61,833 bases of DNA from Tolypothrix sp. FACHB-123. Its GTDB lineage: Bacteria; Cyanobacteriota; Cyanobacteriia; Cyanobacteriales; Nostocaceae. Shown piece by piece: positions 44,819-54,284 of this stretch. The position numbers were made by a program, and so were the translations under genes. The notes below the pieces were generated by a model that was given only the letters and a program-made list of their open reading frames with translations, was not told the origin of the DNA and searched no databases. The stretch lies in the NCBI RefSeq assembly GCF_014697075.1, contig NZ_JACJRE010000047.1, positions 1 through 61,833 of the forward strand, written 5' to 3'. Numbering within the stretch: the stretch's first letter is position 1; each line of letters begins with the position of its first letter.

Positions 44819-45140
44819 TACTGCAATGAGGAATTGAGATGAAGGCAAGGAGGATGAGAAAGAGTAATGAGTAATGCCCAATACTTCTCTTCTCCCAAGG
44901 GGAGACGCTGCGCGTAGCTTGCTTCTCCGCAGGAGTACGACTTCGCTCAGTACAAGTGCCCAATGCCCAATGCCCAATGCCCAATGCCCAATGCCCAATG
45001 CCCAATGCCCAATGCCCAATGCCCAATGCCCCATTCCTAAAATCAGCCTTATGATACATATGCAAATAGTGAGCAAAATGCTATACTATTCAACCTCAGA
45101 ATATAAGTAATAATCCTGAGTAGTGAGGAATATTTGTGCA
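44819..45140. repeat. Repeat-filled gap: GC-rich palindrome and ten tgcccaa units
   Basis: 44881-44955 is a dispersed GC-rich element (ctcccaaggggagacgctgcgcgtagcttgcttctccgcaggagtacg) with pairing arms ctccc/gggag and ttctccgcaggag. It is flanked on the left by aatgcccaa and on the right by an array of ten perfect tgcccaa heptamers (44957-45026). The element therefore appears nested in the array. The open frames across it are artefacts of the period. Confidence 0.75.
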
Positions 45141-46610
45141 ATGTCTGCTAACAAGACAGGCGTACTGTTAAATTGGTTAATAGTCATAACAGTTATATTT
45201 GCGCTGTTATTGACTGTAATTGTCTTTGCATTGTCAAATATTCGGCAATTATCAATTCAACAACAAATACAATATGGAATTCAAGCATTAGCTACATTAG
45301 CAATTATTTTTTTAGGATTAGCATTGCTGGTGAATGCTTACTATGGAGCCAAGCGTGCCCAAGCTTTACATAAAAGTGCGATCGCTGCTGAAAAAAACAT
45401 TGAACTTGCCATCCAAAATGCCAAACTCTCTCAAGAGCAGTTGATAGCCGAACGCTTTATGACAGCTATTGCCCAGCTTGGACATGACAAAAGCGAAACC
45501 CGCACGGGGGCTATTTATGCTCTAGAAAGAGTCGCCCAGGAATTCCCAACAGAACACTGGACAATTATCGAAATTCTCACAGCTTTTGTCCGCGAAAATG
45601 CACCTATTTCTCAGTACGAACAAACGCGCGAGGAAAACGTTGCACCTATAGATTTTGATAAGCATAAAAAAGATCGTTATCGCCCATCACAATTAGAGGT
45701 TAATATTCCCTACGAGTTCCCCAAGATTCGCACAGATATCCAAGTAGCTCTCACAGTTATAGGTAGGCGTAACTATTTAGAAGATAAAGAAAATCAGAAA
45801 ATAGATTTACGCAATACAGATATTAGACAAGCCGACTTGCAAGGCGCTAACTTAGAACGTTTTGATTTGCGGGGTTGTGACTTATCTGGTGCGGATTTAC
45901 GCGGCGCTGCTTTAGCAGGTGCAGATCTCAGTGGAGCGAAACTTTTTGGCTCGATTCTTTATGAAGCTAACTTGATCAAAGCTAACCTCAGGGGAGCTAA
46001 TCTTGCTTGGGCTAACCTAAATCGCGCTAATTTGTCTGGTGCCAACATGCGGGGCGCTAACCTGACAAGCGCAAGTCTGCGTGCAGCTAACTTGCATGGC
46101 GCTAACTTGTATAAAGCTAATTTACAACAAGCCACCTTAAAAGTTGCCAATCTCTCCGCCGCCAAGTTATTTTTGGCTAACTTGCAAGGTGCAAAGTTGG
46201 GTAAAGCTAACTTGCAGATGACAGGATTAATTGGAGCAAATCTCCAAGGCGCTAACTTGAATGGAGCAAATCTCCAAGGTGCTAATTTAAATGCGGCGAA
46301 ACTTCAGCAAACAGAAATCTTTTTTGCCAACCTGTCTGAAGCTAGCTTGGCTGAAGCTGACTTGCATCAAGCTAACCTCATAGGGGCTAACCTTTCGCAA
46401 GCGATTCTCTATGAAGCCAATCTACACGGGGCAAATCTGATGGGTGCTAACCTCTTCGGGACAAACTTTTGTGATGTCAAATTAGAAGGGGCAATTTTGA
46501 CAGGGGTGAAAAATTTAGAATTACAACAAATTACAACAGCTCTAGGCGATCGCACAACTCGCCTACCTGATGATGTGGAAGCGCCTACCCACTGGCGTCA
46601 ATCTAGTTAA
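45141..46610 (+). CDS. Membrane-anchored pentapeptide-repeat protein, paralogue 2
   Basis: 489 residues from ATG 45141; an in-frame GTG at 45123 is the alternative. Two membrane helices (about 10-30 and 46-70) are followed by a helical linker, RFMTAIAQLGHDKSETRTGAIYALERVAQEFPTEHWTIIEILTAFVREN, then a TDIQVALTVIGRRNYLEDKENQKIDLRN hinge and about 45 A(D/N)LXX repeats (about 235-465). The protein ends GDRTTRLPDDVEAPTHW. A very similar plan is seen in the next gene. The repeat helix faces the cytoplasm if both helices form a hairpin. Confidence 0.88.
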   Translation: MSANKTGVLLNWLIVITVIFALLLTVIVFALSNIRQLSIQQQIQYGIQALATLAIIFLGLALLVNAYYGAKRAQALHKSAIAAEKNIELAIQNAKLSQEQLIAERFMTAIAQLGHDKSETRTGAIYALERVAQEFPTEHWTIIEILTAFVRENAPISQYEQTREENVAPIDFDKHKKDRYRPSQLEVNIPYEFPKIRTDIQVALTVIGRRNYLEDKENQKIDLRNTDIRQADLQGANLERFDLRGCDLSGADLRGAALAGADLSGAKLFGSILYEANLIKANLRGANLAWANLNRANLSGANMRGANLTSASLRAANLHGANLYKANLQQATLKVANLSAAKLFLANLQGAKLGKANLQMTGLIGANLQGANLNGANLQGANLNAAKLQQTEIFFANLSEASLAEADLHQANLIGANLSQAILYEANLHGANLMGANLFGTNFCDVKLEGAILTGVKNLELQQITTALGDRTTRLPDDVEAPTHWRQSS

Positions 46611-47059
46611 TATCAACATTTACGCCTGTAGCGCCGGAATTTTTGCTCAAAATCGCCAATTTTCATAATTATCACCGCGAGCGCACAACTAGCGATCGTC
46701 GTTAATTTAGCGTGACTTAATGAGTCAGCAATTTAATACTCTTAAGTGCATCAAAATGCATTATTTAGGTCTTGACTACGAATTTATTTACTGCTGAACG
46801 TGAAGGCGATCGCACACCTAGCCTATTGCATTGTTGATAGTTATGAGTAATTTTATCAATAAACCGTAAATACTAACTCATCTGAGTTTTTATAAGATTT
46901 GATTGCCCATAATTACAGTAATTTCTATTATTGCTAAGTAAATTTATAGAGATTTCTGGAACTATAAATTTATTGATTAATTAAGTCAGTGTATTTACTG
47001 TACTAAAAGGGATCAACAAATAATAGTATGGATAAGCCAAATTACATAAGAAGTCAGCA
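46611..47059. other. 449-bp AT-rich gap between pentapeptide genes
   Basis: Contains two or three HIP1-like gcgatcg sites and no recognised element. The downstream gene has no clear ribosome site. Confidence 0.5.
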
Positions 47060-48421
47060 ATGAAGACTCATAATATGTCTTTATTCAATATAAATAGACT
47101 CAATGCTTGGTATATATATACTCCTGCTATATTTTTTCTTGCAGTCTCTTTAATTATTAGCGCCTTTTTTATTTTTTCGGCAGTTTCCCTCATTCAAAAA
47201 ATCGCCATCATTATTAAAATAATCACCGTAATCTCCCTTTTGGTATGGGGTATAGTACTTAGCGTTCATGCATACTATAGTGAAAAACTTTCTTTAGCAA
47301 TCGGCCAAACTGTATTATCACAAATATTTTTAGGAATTATGGAGCGCAAGCAAAGCATTGATATCCAAGTAAATTCTCCCCAAGCAAATCCAGAAGAATT
47401 AATTGCCAAACGGTTTTCAGAAGCTATAGAACATCTAGGCAACGATAAGATAGAAACACGTTTTGCTGCTATATATGTTTTAGAAAGAATTGCTAGAGAC
47501 TGTCCAAAATATCATTGGACAATTATGGAAATCCTTGCTGCTTTTCTCCGCCAGAATGCTGCTAACGATCAAGCTGAAGATAATTTTCCGAAAAAAGTCC
47601 CTACAGATATTCAAACAGCCTTGACTGTCATTGGCAGACGTAATACAGTTAACGATTTGGCAAATAATAAACTAGATTTACGCGATATCGATATCAGTGG
47701 CGCTGATTTGATGGCAGCCAATTTGGCTGGAGCCATCTTAATTGGAGCCAATTTACAATGGGTAAATTTGATCGGAGCCAATCTATCAAGCGCCAACTTA
47801 GCAGACGCTAATCTCTGCGGCGCAGTTCTTTACGAAGCCAACTTGAGAAAAGCAACACTAACAGAAGCGAATCTACAAGAAGCAGTTTTGCGAAAAGTGA
47901 ATTTATCCAAAGCTGTAATGTATGAAGCTGATTTGCAAGGCGCAATTTTGTATGATGCCAACTTACAAGACGCAATACTTGAGAACGCTAATTTAGAAGC
48001 AGCTATTCTTTGCGACACTAACTTAGAAGGGGCAAATTTAGAAGGAAGCAACCTTTTTGGCGCAAACCTAATTGGTAGTAACTTGCAAGGTGCAAAAATG
48101 ATTGGTGCCAATTTAGAGGGTGTATTATTCAGTACAGCTAACCTACAACAAGCTAACCTCTATGAGGCTAATTTAGAACAAGCTAATTTCTACGAAGCTA
48201 ATTTACAACAGACAATTCTGACTGGTACGAACTTAAATCAAGCTATTCTCCAGAAAGCGAGAGTTTTTGGAGCAGACATGACTAGATGCGAAAATTTAGA
48301 ATCACAGCAACTAGAGTTAGCTTTTGGCGATCGCACAACTGTTTTACCAGAAAACCTGACAATACCGGAAAATTGGTGTCCCAATATAGCCGATGTTTCG
48401 GTTTTTGAAGCGGAAACTTAA
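47060..48421 (+). CDS. Membrane-anchored pentapeptide-repeat protein, paralogue 3
   Basis: 453 residues. Two membrane helices (about 18-44 and 46-72), then RFSEAIEHLGNDKIETRFAAIYVLERIARDCPKYHWTIMEILAAFLRQN (about 113-161) and DIQTALTVIGRRNTVNDLANNKLDLRD. About 40 A(D/N)LXX repeats follow to about 415, ending FGDRTTVLPENLTIPENW. Same order as the upstream paralogue; the three genes probably arose by duplication. ATG at 47060, with an alternative at 47084. A strong terminator follows. Confidence 0.88.
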   Translation: MKTHNMSLFNINRLNAWYIYTPAIFFLAVSLIISAFFIFSAVSLIQKIAIIIKIITVISLLVWGIVLSVHAYYSEKLSLAIGQTVLSQIFLGIMERKQSIDIQVNSPQANPEELIAKRFSEAIEHLGNDKIETRFAAIYVLERIARDCPKYHWTIMEILAAFLRQNAANDQAEDNFPKKVPTDIQTALTVIGRRNTVNDLANNKLDLRDIDISGADLMAANLAGAILIGANLQWVNLIGANLSSANLADANLCGAVLYEANLRKATLTEANLQEAVLRKVNLSKAVMYEADLQGAILYDANLQDAILENANLEAAILCDTNLEGANLEGSNLFGANLIGSNLQGAKMIGANLEGVLFSTANLQQANLYEANLEQANFYEANLQQTILTGTNLNQAILQKARVFGADMTRCENLESQQLELAFGDRTTVLPENLTIPENWCPNIADVSVFEAET

Positions 48422-48452
48422 CCAGCAAGCCTAATTTCCTAGCTGATTCACC

Positions 48453-48500
48453 AATTAATCCCACGCTTACCCTAAAGGTGAGACGTGGGATTAATTTTGA
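48453..48500 (+). terminator. Strong terminator after the pentapeptide genes
   Basis: A 13-bp perfect stem, aattaatcccacg (48453-48465) and cgtgggattaatt (48484-48496), extends inward through cttacc/ggtgag with one wobble. tttt follows. Confidence 0.85.
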
Positions 48501-48585
48501 TGGGTAAATCGGTAATTGCACCAAACTATGTACTTGATAGAAATAGGCTTGAAACCCTTACAAATGACTAATGACTAATGACAGC

Positions 48586-49449
48586 TTAATATCTTGAGCC
48601 TGAACCTGTGACTTGATTAGGATCTTTATAAGCGCGAGGAGTTTTGCGATTACGAGCTAAACCCGCTAAACCCGCTAAACCAAGCAATCCTAGCCAACCC
48701 CAATCAATACCGCGATCGCTTCTTACATTAGTGGTTTCGCGTAACGAAGGGTTAGTTGTAGTCGTATCAGTGCCAGTAGTACCCGTGGTACCTGTGCCTG
48801 TAGGATCTGTTGTATCCGTAGTACCTGTGCCTGTAGTATCAGTAGCACCTGTACCCGTAGTACCTGTGTCGGTAGTGCCTGTACCTGTGGTTCCTGTGCC
48901 TGTAGTACCTGTGTCGGTAGTGCCTGTACCTGTAGTACCTGTGCCGGTGGTTCCCGTTGCACCTGTACCCGTAGTGCCTGTACCTGTAGTACCTGTGCCG
49001 GTGGTTCCCGTTGCACCTGTACCCGTAGTGCCTGTACTTGTAGTACCTGTGTCGGTGGTTCCCGTTGCACCTGTACCCGTAGTGCCTGTACTTGTAGTAC
49101 CTGTGCCGGTGGTTCCCGTTGCACCTGTACCCGTAGTGCCTGTACTTGTAGTACCTGTGCCGGTGGTTCCCGTTGCACCTGTACCCGTAGTGCCTGTACC
49201 TGTAGTACCTGTGCCGGTGGTTCCTGTAGTACCTGTACCCGTAGTGCCTGTACCTGTAGTACCAGTGGTACCTGTAGTACCTGTACCCGTAGTTCCTGTA
49301 CTGCCACCAGAGGAACCACTACCACCAGAGGAACCACTACCACCGGAAGAGCCTGATTGAGCAGAAACTGATATAGATAACGGTACAGCAACAAAACTCA
49401 CAGCAAAGATACCAGCCAAAACAAATTTGGATAAATTCAAAGGTCTCAT
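48586..49449 (-). CDS. Exported Gly/Thr-repeat protein with WGxxGxxG C-terminal anchor
   Basis: 287 residues. Signal peptide (MRPLNLSKFVLAG…, cleavage after VSAQ near 31), then a GSSGGSG spacer and about 170 residues of TGTTGTG-type repeats. These contain a larger 18-residue (54-bp) period, TTGTGATGTTGTGTTSTG, repeated about three times. The C-terminus is DRGIDWGWLGLLGLAGLAGLARNRKTPR, a WGxxGxxG sorting/anchoring motif with following basic residues. It probably forms a flexible surface or periplasmic stalk. ATG with aagga 8 nt upstream. Confidence 0.85.
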   Translation of the reverse strand: MRPLNLSKFVLAGIFAVSFVAVPLSISVSAQSGSSGGSGSSGGSGSSGGSTGTTGTGTTGTTGTTGTGTTGTGTTGTTGTGTTGTGTTGTGATGTTGTGTTSTGTTGTGATGTTGTGTTSTGTTGTGATGTTDTGTTSTGTTGTGATGTTGTGTTGTGTTGTGATGTTGTGTTGTGTTDTGTTGTGTTGTGTTDTGTTGTGATDTTGTGTTDTTDPTGTGTTGTTGTDTTTTNPSLRETTNVRSDRGIDWGWLGLLGLAGLAGLARNRKTPRAYKDPNQVTGSGSRY

Positions 49450-50287
49450 GATTATTTTTCCTTATATTGTCTAGATTCTTGTAGTTAATAGATTGTCAAC
49501 CACGCCGTTAACGACTCAAACTGCTACTAAACTCTGTATTTGTAGGCACGACACATTAATAACCCTGCCAAATAATGACAACAGGACTGAAAACATTGAA
49601 ATATATAGGATTAAGAAAAAGCCTCAACAGTTTTCAACGGGATTTAAACCACATGAAGATTATCACTAGATTCATAACTATCTTCATCTTCTGAAACAAG
49701 TTGTGTTTTGAGTATGAACTTGGCGATTAACTGATTGCATCAGCTTGGCTTGATCGAGATAGTAATTCTCTACCCTCGTAAAAACCCCCACGACGGTTTG
49801 CTATGCGTCGAGGTAACTTTGACTAAGAATAACTTCTGCTTTTTATCTAAACGTCTACCATAGGATTAAAACCACTTCTATCCAAAGTATTAGCCTGTCA
49901 TCAATACCAGATTTTTTTGTCCTTGGACATATCTTTTATTCGGCATCTTGAATATTTAGGAGTGATAGCAGTACAGTTGTTCATATTACTGTCTACATTA
50001 CTTGGGGATAATCTATAAAGTAATCAGTTTTAGTTACTAAAATCTGTGGTTATTAAGTCGGATTTCCTTTAGTATCAGTCAGACTAAAATAAACACTTTA
50101 ATACTGGGTTTTATGGACATAGGAAGTTATATTCATTTTTGATAAAATCTCTAAAAAATCTTGAATACATCTAATGATAGATAGAAAATTACCAAAAAAT
50201 AACCATATAATTTATTTCCATTTTAATAAAAAAAGATTTTTGATCAAAATCCTCACATTTAACATTTGAGAATTTTAAGATAACAGT
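49450..50287. other. 838-bp intergenic region
   Basis: Divergent promoters for the Gly/Thr protein and the next gene are expected. The sequence is AT-rich with no ORF of interest and no repeat family seen elsewhere in the window. I recognise no RNA. Confidence 0.5.
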
Positions 50288-50869
50288 ATGACCATAGTTC
50301 CAAGAAATAATCGTCCTCAAACTGTAATATCTCCAGAGAACTTAGCACATCAACGTCTTGCAGCTGAACGAATGCAAGATGTTCACCTTTTATTAAAAAA
50401 TTTAGCTAATAGTGAAGAAGCTACTATTAAGCTGATTATTGATTGTCTTTATGATATTGGCTCAGTAAACTTAATTAACCGCCGATTGCAGTTCCGTCCT
50501 TTAAACCGGACAATAAAACTAATTGCCAAAATGTCTAAACCTGTGTTTAGAGTTATTGCCTGGCATTGGTTTGAAAAAAATTGTCCGCAGTTAATTACTA
50601 ACTGGTTAGAAATAAAGGTTGCTTTTGAAGATCCAACAGATTTACCTCAAGAAATTGCTGTGGAAACTTCACAAATCAAACCATATTCTCAGTTAGAAAT
50701 AGATAATATGAACCGAGAGCTTAACTATTTGCGTCAGCAAGTTAGATGGCTAGCTGGGGTTTGTATAGTTGCGCTATCTGCTTTAGGTGTCACAGTTACT
50801 ACACTCACCCGCAACCCAGAAGCACCCTTACAAAGTACACAGCAAATTCAATTGCAGACGCATCCTTAG
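50288..50869 (+). CDS. Unknown protein with one C-terminal membrane helix
   Basis: 193 residues. A soluble helical N-terminal part (QRLAAERMQDVHLLLKNLANSEEATIKLIIDCLYDIGSVNLINRR, KPVFRVIAWHWFEKNCPQLITNWLEIKV) is followed by a polar linker (about 115-150) and a membrane helix, WLAGVCIVALSALGVTVTTL (about 155-175). The topology is N-in tail anchor or N-out; the sequence cannot decide. No known domain is recognised. ATG start without a clear Shine-Dalgarno. Confidence 0.65.
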   Translation: MTIVPRNNRPQTVISPENLAHQRLAAERMQDVHLLLKNLANSEEATIKLIIDCLYDIGSVNLINRRLQFRPLNRTIKLIAKMSKPVFRVIAWHWFEKNCPQLITNWLEIKVAFEDPTDLPQEIAVETSQIKPYSQLEIDNMNRELNYLRQQVRWLAGVCIVALSALGVTVTTLTRNPEAPLQSTQQIQLQTHP

Positions 50870-51015
50870 TTTCTAGAGGTTGAGATCTTTAAATTAGTTA
50901 AATTAGGGCGATCGCTTTTTCTCTGTTATCCTGAGCATCTTCATGGTGTTTAATGAGCTAAAGTTGCAAATATGCAAATAATTGTGCATCTAGCTTCAGC
51001 CATGAGGAAAAAGTT

Positions 51016-52023
51016 ATGAAAGCAGTGTTAATGACAGCAGCTGGAAGTCCTAACGTGCTGCAAATCCAAGAAGTGACAAACCCTGCTGTTCCTGTAGGAG
51101 ATACTGAACTTTTAGTACGCTTGGTAGCAGCTGGTATAAATCCTATTGATACAAAATTACGTCAACGCGGTACATTCTACCCCGAACAAATGCCTGCCAT
51201 TCTCGGATGTGATGGTGCAGGTGTTGTAGAAGCCGTTGGTGCTGGGGTACAGCGCTTTCGTCCAGGAGACGCGGTGTATTTTTGCTATGGCGGTTTAGGC
51301 GCTTACCAAGGTAATTATGCTGAATATACCATCGTTGATGAGCGCTTTGTGGCACATAAACCAGCTTCCGTATCCTTTGCCACAGCCGCAGCTGCACCCT
51401 TAGTACTAATTACCGCCTGGGAAGCTTTATATGAACGGGGAAGATTAGAACCGAAAGAAAAAGTTTTAATTCATGCTGGTGCTGGTGGCGTTGGCCATGT
51501 AGCCATTCAACTAGCTAAACTCAAAGGTGCTAATGTCGCCACCACCGTCAGTTCTGAAGATAAGGCGAACTTTGTCAAACAATTAGGTGCTGACAAAGTA
51601 ATTTTTTACAAACAAACCGACTTTGTACAAGCCGCCTTAGATTGGACTGGTGGCGATGGGGTAGACTTAGCTTTTGATACTGTTGGCGGCGAAACCTTTC
51701 ACAAAACCTTCCCAGCCGTGCGGGTATATGGCGACATTGTGACAATCCTAGAACCAGATGCCAATACTGTATGGAAAGCAGCGAGAATTCGTAACCTCCG
51801 CATCGGTTTGGAACTGATGTTAACACCCATGCTGCAAGGAATGGTGGAAGGACTTCAGCACCACGCCGAAATTCTCCAACATTGTGCAACTTGGATTGAT
51901 GAAGGTAAGCTAAAAATCCATGTCAGCCACAAATTTCCTTTAGCAGAAGCAGCAAAAGCTCATCAATTACTTGAAAGTGGGTCTATCACAGGTAAAATTG
52001 TTCTGCTGATTAGCAATGAATAG
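51016..52023 (+). CDS. Quinone-oxidoreductase-type MDR enzyme
   Basis: 335 residues of the zinc-independent medium-chain dehydrogenase class. N-terminal GroES-like fold: LVAAGINPIDTKLRQRG, LGCDGAGVVEAVG. The Rossmann fold has HAGAGGVGHVAIQLAKLKGA (about 155-174), TTVSSEDKANFVKQLGAD and GGDGVDLAFDTVGGE. The Cys/His zinc ligands of alcohol dehydrogenases and the structural four-Cys loop are absent. Likely NADPH-dependent reduction of quinones or enones. ATG at 51016, with gaggaaaaag about 5 nt upstream. A TTG-started frame follows 11 bp after the stop. Confidence 0.9.
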   Translation: MKAVLMTAAGSPNVLQIQEVTNPAVPVGDTELLVRLVAAGINPIDTKLRQRGTFYPEQMPAILGCDGAGVVEAVGAGVQRFRPGDAVYFCYGGLGAYQGNYAEYTIVDERFVAHKPASVSFATAAAAPLVLITAWEALYERGRLEPKEKVLIHAGAGGVGHVAIQLAKLKGANVATTVSSEDKANFVKQLGADKVIFYKQTDFVQAALDWTGGDGVDLAFDTVGGETFHKTFPAVRVYGDIVTILEPDANTVWKAARIRNLRIGLELMLTPMLQGMVEGLQHHAEILQHCATWIDEGKLKIHVSHKFPLAEAAKAHQLLESGSITGKIVLLISNE

Positions 52024-52034
52024 TAAAAAACAAT

Positions 52035-54284
52035 TTGAGTAAATTATCTTTAAAACCCAAAGGATCGCAAAGGTTATACGCAGAGGTACGCAAAGTAGTT
52101 TCTCTGCGCTCCTCTGCGGTGTACTCTGTGTTCCTTTGCGTTTTATTAATTCTTCTACTTTTATTTCCCTTACCAGCCACCGCAGTTCAAACTTCACTTC
52201 AACGCACACCTTTAACCCTGGAATTATTACAAGAAAGATTACGGACACCAATACTCCGCGAAGGGAATTTAACAATAGATTTGCGACAGATGGTGATTGA
52301 TTTACGCCCCGAAAACGCCAATTTCCGTGATACTTTTTATCAATTGATGCGTAAAGAATTACAAAAACCACGCGCAAAACCTTTGGGTTTAGACCTCAGC
52401 TATTCTCTAATTCAAGGGGATTTTATGGGTAACGATTTAGGCTTAAGAACTCCTCTCTACGCCCAAGAAATAGCGCCAATTTTTACCCCAAGTGAACAAG
52501 AACAACTAGAAAGTTTGCGCCTGGTTTGTTTGCGATCGCTCGCTGTGGGTTTCTCTAACTCTAAAGATTGTCGCTCGCTTTTAGGTACGCAATCAGCAGC
52601 AAGTGAAATTACTGTATTTCGCGGTTCGTTAACATTAGTACAAACTCGTTTTAATGGTGAAGTTTGGTTTTCTAATATCTTCTTTCTGCAATCTGTAGAT
52701 GCTCAAGGAGCAATTTTTGTTCAGCCAACTCACTGGAATGAAACTAGATTCAGTCGTGATGTCAGCTTTACTGGTGCGACTTTTCGACATTTGAGCAATT
52801 TTCAAGAAAGTATTTTTTTTAATAAAGGTAGTTTTAAGCAGTCTCAATTTCAAGAAACTGCTGACTTTCAACACAGCATATTTGCAGGTAATGCTAACTT
52901 CAACCAAGTCAATTTTAAGCAGTTGACAAAATTTAATAGCGTGCAATGGCTAGGAAATACTGATTTTTCAGAGGTACATTTTTTCGGACAAGCACAGTTT
53001 ACTAAAGCGGATTTCGAGCAATTTTTTTTATTAACAGATGCGACTTTTGACCAAGCAGTGATTTTTCGCGAAGCCCAGTTTGATCAATCGGTGAGTTTAC
53101 GAGGCGCTAGCATTATCAACCTGGCAGATTTTAGCGATGCAAATTTTGCTCAGGATGCTTTTTTAACTGTGGCTGGTTTAAGTTTTAACTCGAATCAAGC
53201 GAAAATTTTAGGTAATTCTGGCGATATTGGTAAGAGATTTTGCGTCCCGACTTTGCAAGGGAATCAAAACGTTTTGCGTAATTTAGGACAAAATTTTCGT
53301 CAGCAACAGCAAATTGCGGATGCTAACCAACTGGAGTATACAAAACAGCGATTGCGATTGAAGGAGTTAAGTCACCGATTGCTGTCTACAAATATTAATA
53401 AGGCTCCTTTAGCTAGTTTAAAGAGATTAGGTTTTACTGCCAACCAAGCAGAAGCGATCGCCCAACGGCGTCAAGTTAAATTATTTCGTAACAGCAGTGA
53501 ATTACTGACTTTAGCAGACATTGATTTAGACACCTATAACCAATTGCGCGATCGCCTGATTGTCAGCGAACCTTTATCCTTAGGTAGCTGGTTACTTTTA
53601 GCTTGGAGTTGCTTAGCTTTGAGTCTACTGCTGCTACTGAGTGGCTATGGTACAAATATTTGGCTCGTCTTTGGTGTTGGTGGTGTAGCGATCGCTTTTT
53701 TTGGCTTGCTATTTTGGCTAGTCGATCGCTATCGTCGTCTGCGTCCCGTGGCGATTATTCCTACATATTACGAAACTATATCTATATTAGTTAGTTTTAC
53801 TTGCTTAGAATTTTTCAGCTTATTAGCCATCTTTCGCAGTGCAGAACAACCTTGGCTGACACTAGGATGTCTGTTAATGATTATTGTCCCCATACCAATA
53901 ATCTTATTAATGCGACTCTATCAGCAAGGCCGCTATCACGATTTATTGGACGTTTCTTACTTCACAGAAGATGGAACCTTCCGCCAGCTGCGATTGCTGA
54001 TTGGACGCTTACCAGTGATTCCCCGAAACCCCACATTCCGTGATCGCTATATGCATCTTTTGTGGGATCGCCACTGGAACTGGCTGAATTATTACGATTT
54101 TAGCTTGAATAACTTAGTACGGTTGGGATTTAACGATATTCGGATGCGAGATGAGCATCTACCTAGCATCATCGCCACACTGGGCTGGTATCAGTGGAGC
54201 TTGGGTTTATTGTATATCACCTTAGTATTGTGGACTCTTTCCCGCACCATCCCCGGATTGAACTTGCTGATTTACCTCAAGTAA
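52035..54284 (+). CDS. Pentapeptide-like / helix-hairpin-helix / polytopic membrane fusion protein
   Basis: 749 residues from TTG 52035, the upper limit. GTG 52119 or 52128 would start the signal peptide directly (MYSVFLCVLLILLLLFPLPATA). Bases 52060-52140 belong to the ctctgcg repeat family, so the first 30 or so residues are repeat-derived. After an N-terminal domain (about 50-190), residues 200-370 hold F-type pentapeptide repeats (F..A.F: DFQHSIFAGNANFNQVNF). About 445-505 is a ComEA/GspK-like helix-hairpin-helix (NINKAPLASLKRLGFTANQAEAIAQRR…LADIDLDTYNQL). Four to six membrane helices follow (515-670 and 715-745). The combination is unusual and the role is unknown. Confidence 0.75.
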   Translation: MSKLSLKPKGSQRLYAEVRKVVSLRSSAVYSVFLCVLLILLLLFPLPATAVQTSLQRTPLTLELLQERLRTPILREGNLTIDLRQMVIDLRPENANFRDTFYQLMRKELQKPRAKPLGLDLSYSLIQGDFMGNDLGLRTPLYAQEIAPIFTPSEQEQLESLRLVCLRSLAVGFSNSKDCRSLLGTQSAASEITVFRGSLTLVQTRFNGEVWFSNIFFLQSVDAQGAIFVQPTHWNETRFSRDVSFTGATFRHLSNFQESIFFNKGSFKQSQFQETADFQHSIFAGNANFNQVNFKQLTKFNSVQWLGNTDFSEVHFFGQAQFTKADFEQFFLLTDATFDQAVIFREAQFDQSVSLRGASIINLADFSDANFAQDAFLTVAGLSFNSNQAKILGNSGDIGKRFCVPTLQGNQNVLRNLGQNFRQQQQIADANQLEYTKQRLRLKELSHRLLSTNINKAPLASLKRLGFTANQAEAIAQRRQVKLFRNSSELLTLADIDLDTYNQLRDRLIVSEPLSLGSWLLLAWSCLALSLLLLLSGYGTNIWLVFGVGGVAIAFFGLLFWLVDRYRRLRPVAIIPTYYETISILVSFTCLEFFSLLAIFRSAEQPWLTLGCLLMIIVPIPIILLMRLYQQGRYHDLLDVSYFTEDGTFRQLRLLIGRLPVIPRNPTFRDRYMHLLWDRHWNWLNYYDFSLNNLVRLGFNDIRMRDEHLPSIIATLGWYQWSLGLLYITLVLWTLSRTIPGLNLLIYLK
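52056..52144. repeat. ctctgcg-type repeat inside a coding start
   Basis: gcaaaggttatacgcagaggtacgcaaag on the left and ctctgcggtgtactctgtgttcctttgcg on the right are inverted arms of the same family as 36717-36787. It encodes the N-terminal part of the downstream fusion protein and supplies its candidate GTG starts. Confidence 0.65.

Noticed and set aside
44957-45026. Possible CRISPR array
   Set aside because: Ten perfect heptamers without spacers and no cas genes; this is a short tandem repeat.
44524-48111. Several long frames antisense to the pentapeptide genes ([12 protein letters not shown]-type)
   Set aside because: They arise from the 15-bp period of the pentapeptide repeats, which keeps the opposite strand open. 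They have no starts or ribosome sites.
48644-49360. A 238-codon frame of Pro/Val repeats on the + strand opposite the Gly/Thr protein
   Set aside because: It is the antisense of a short-period coding repeat. The - strand frame has a signal peptide, a ribosome site and a sorting motif, and the + frame has none.
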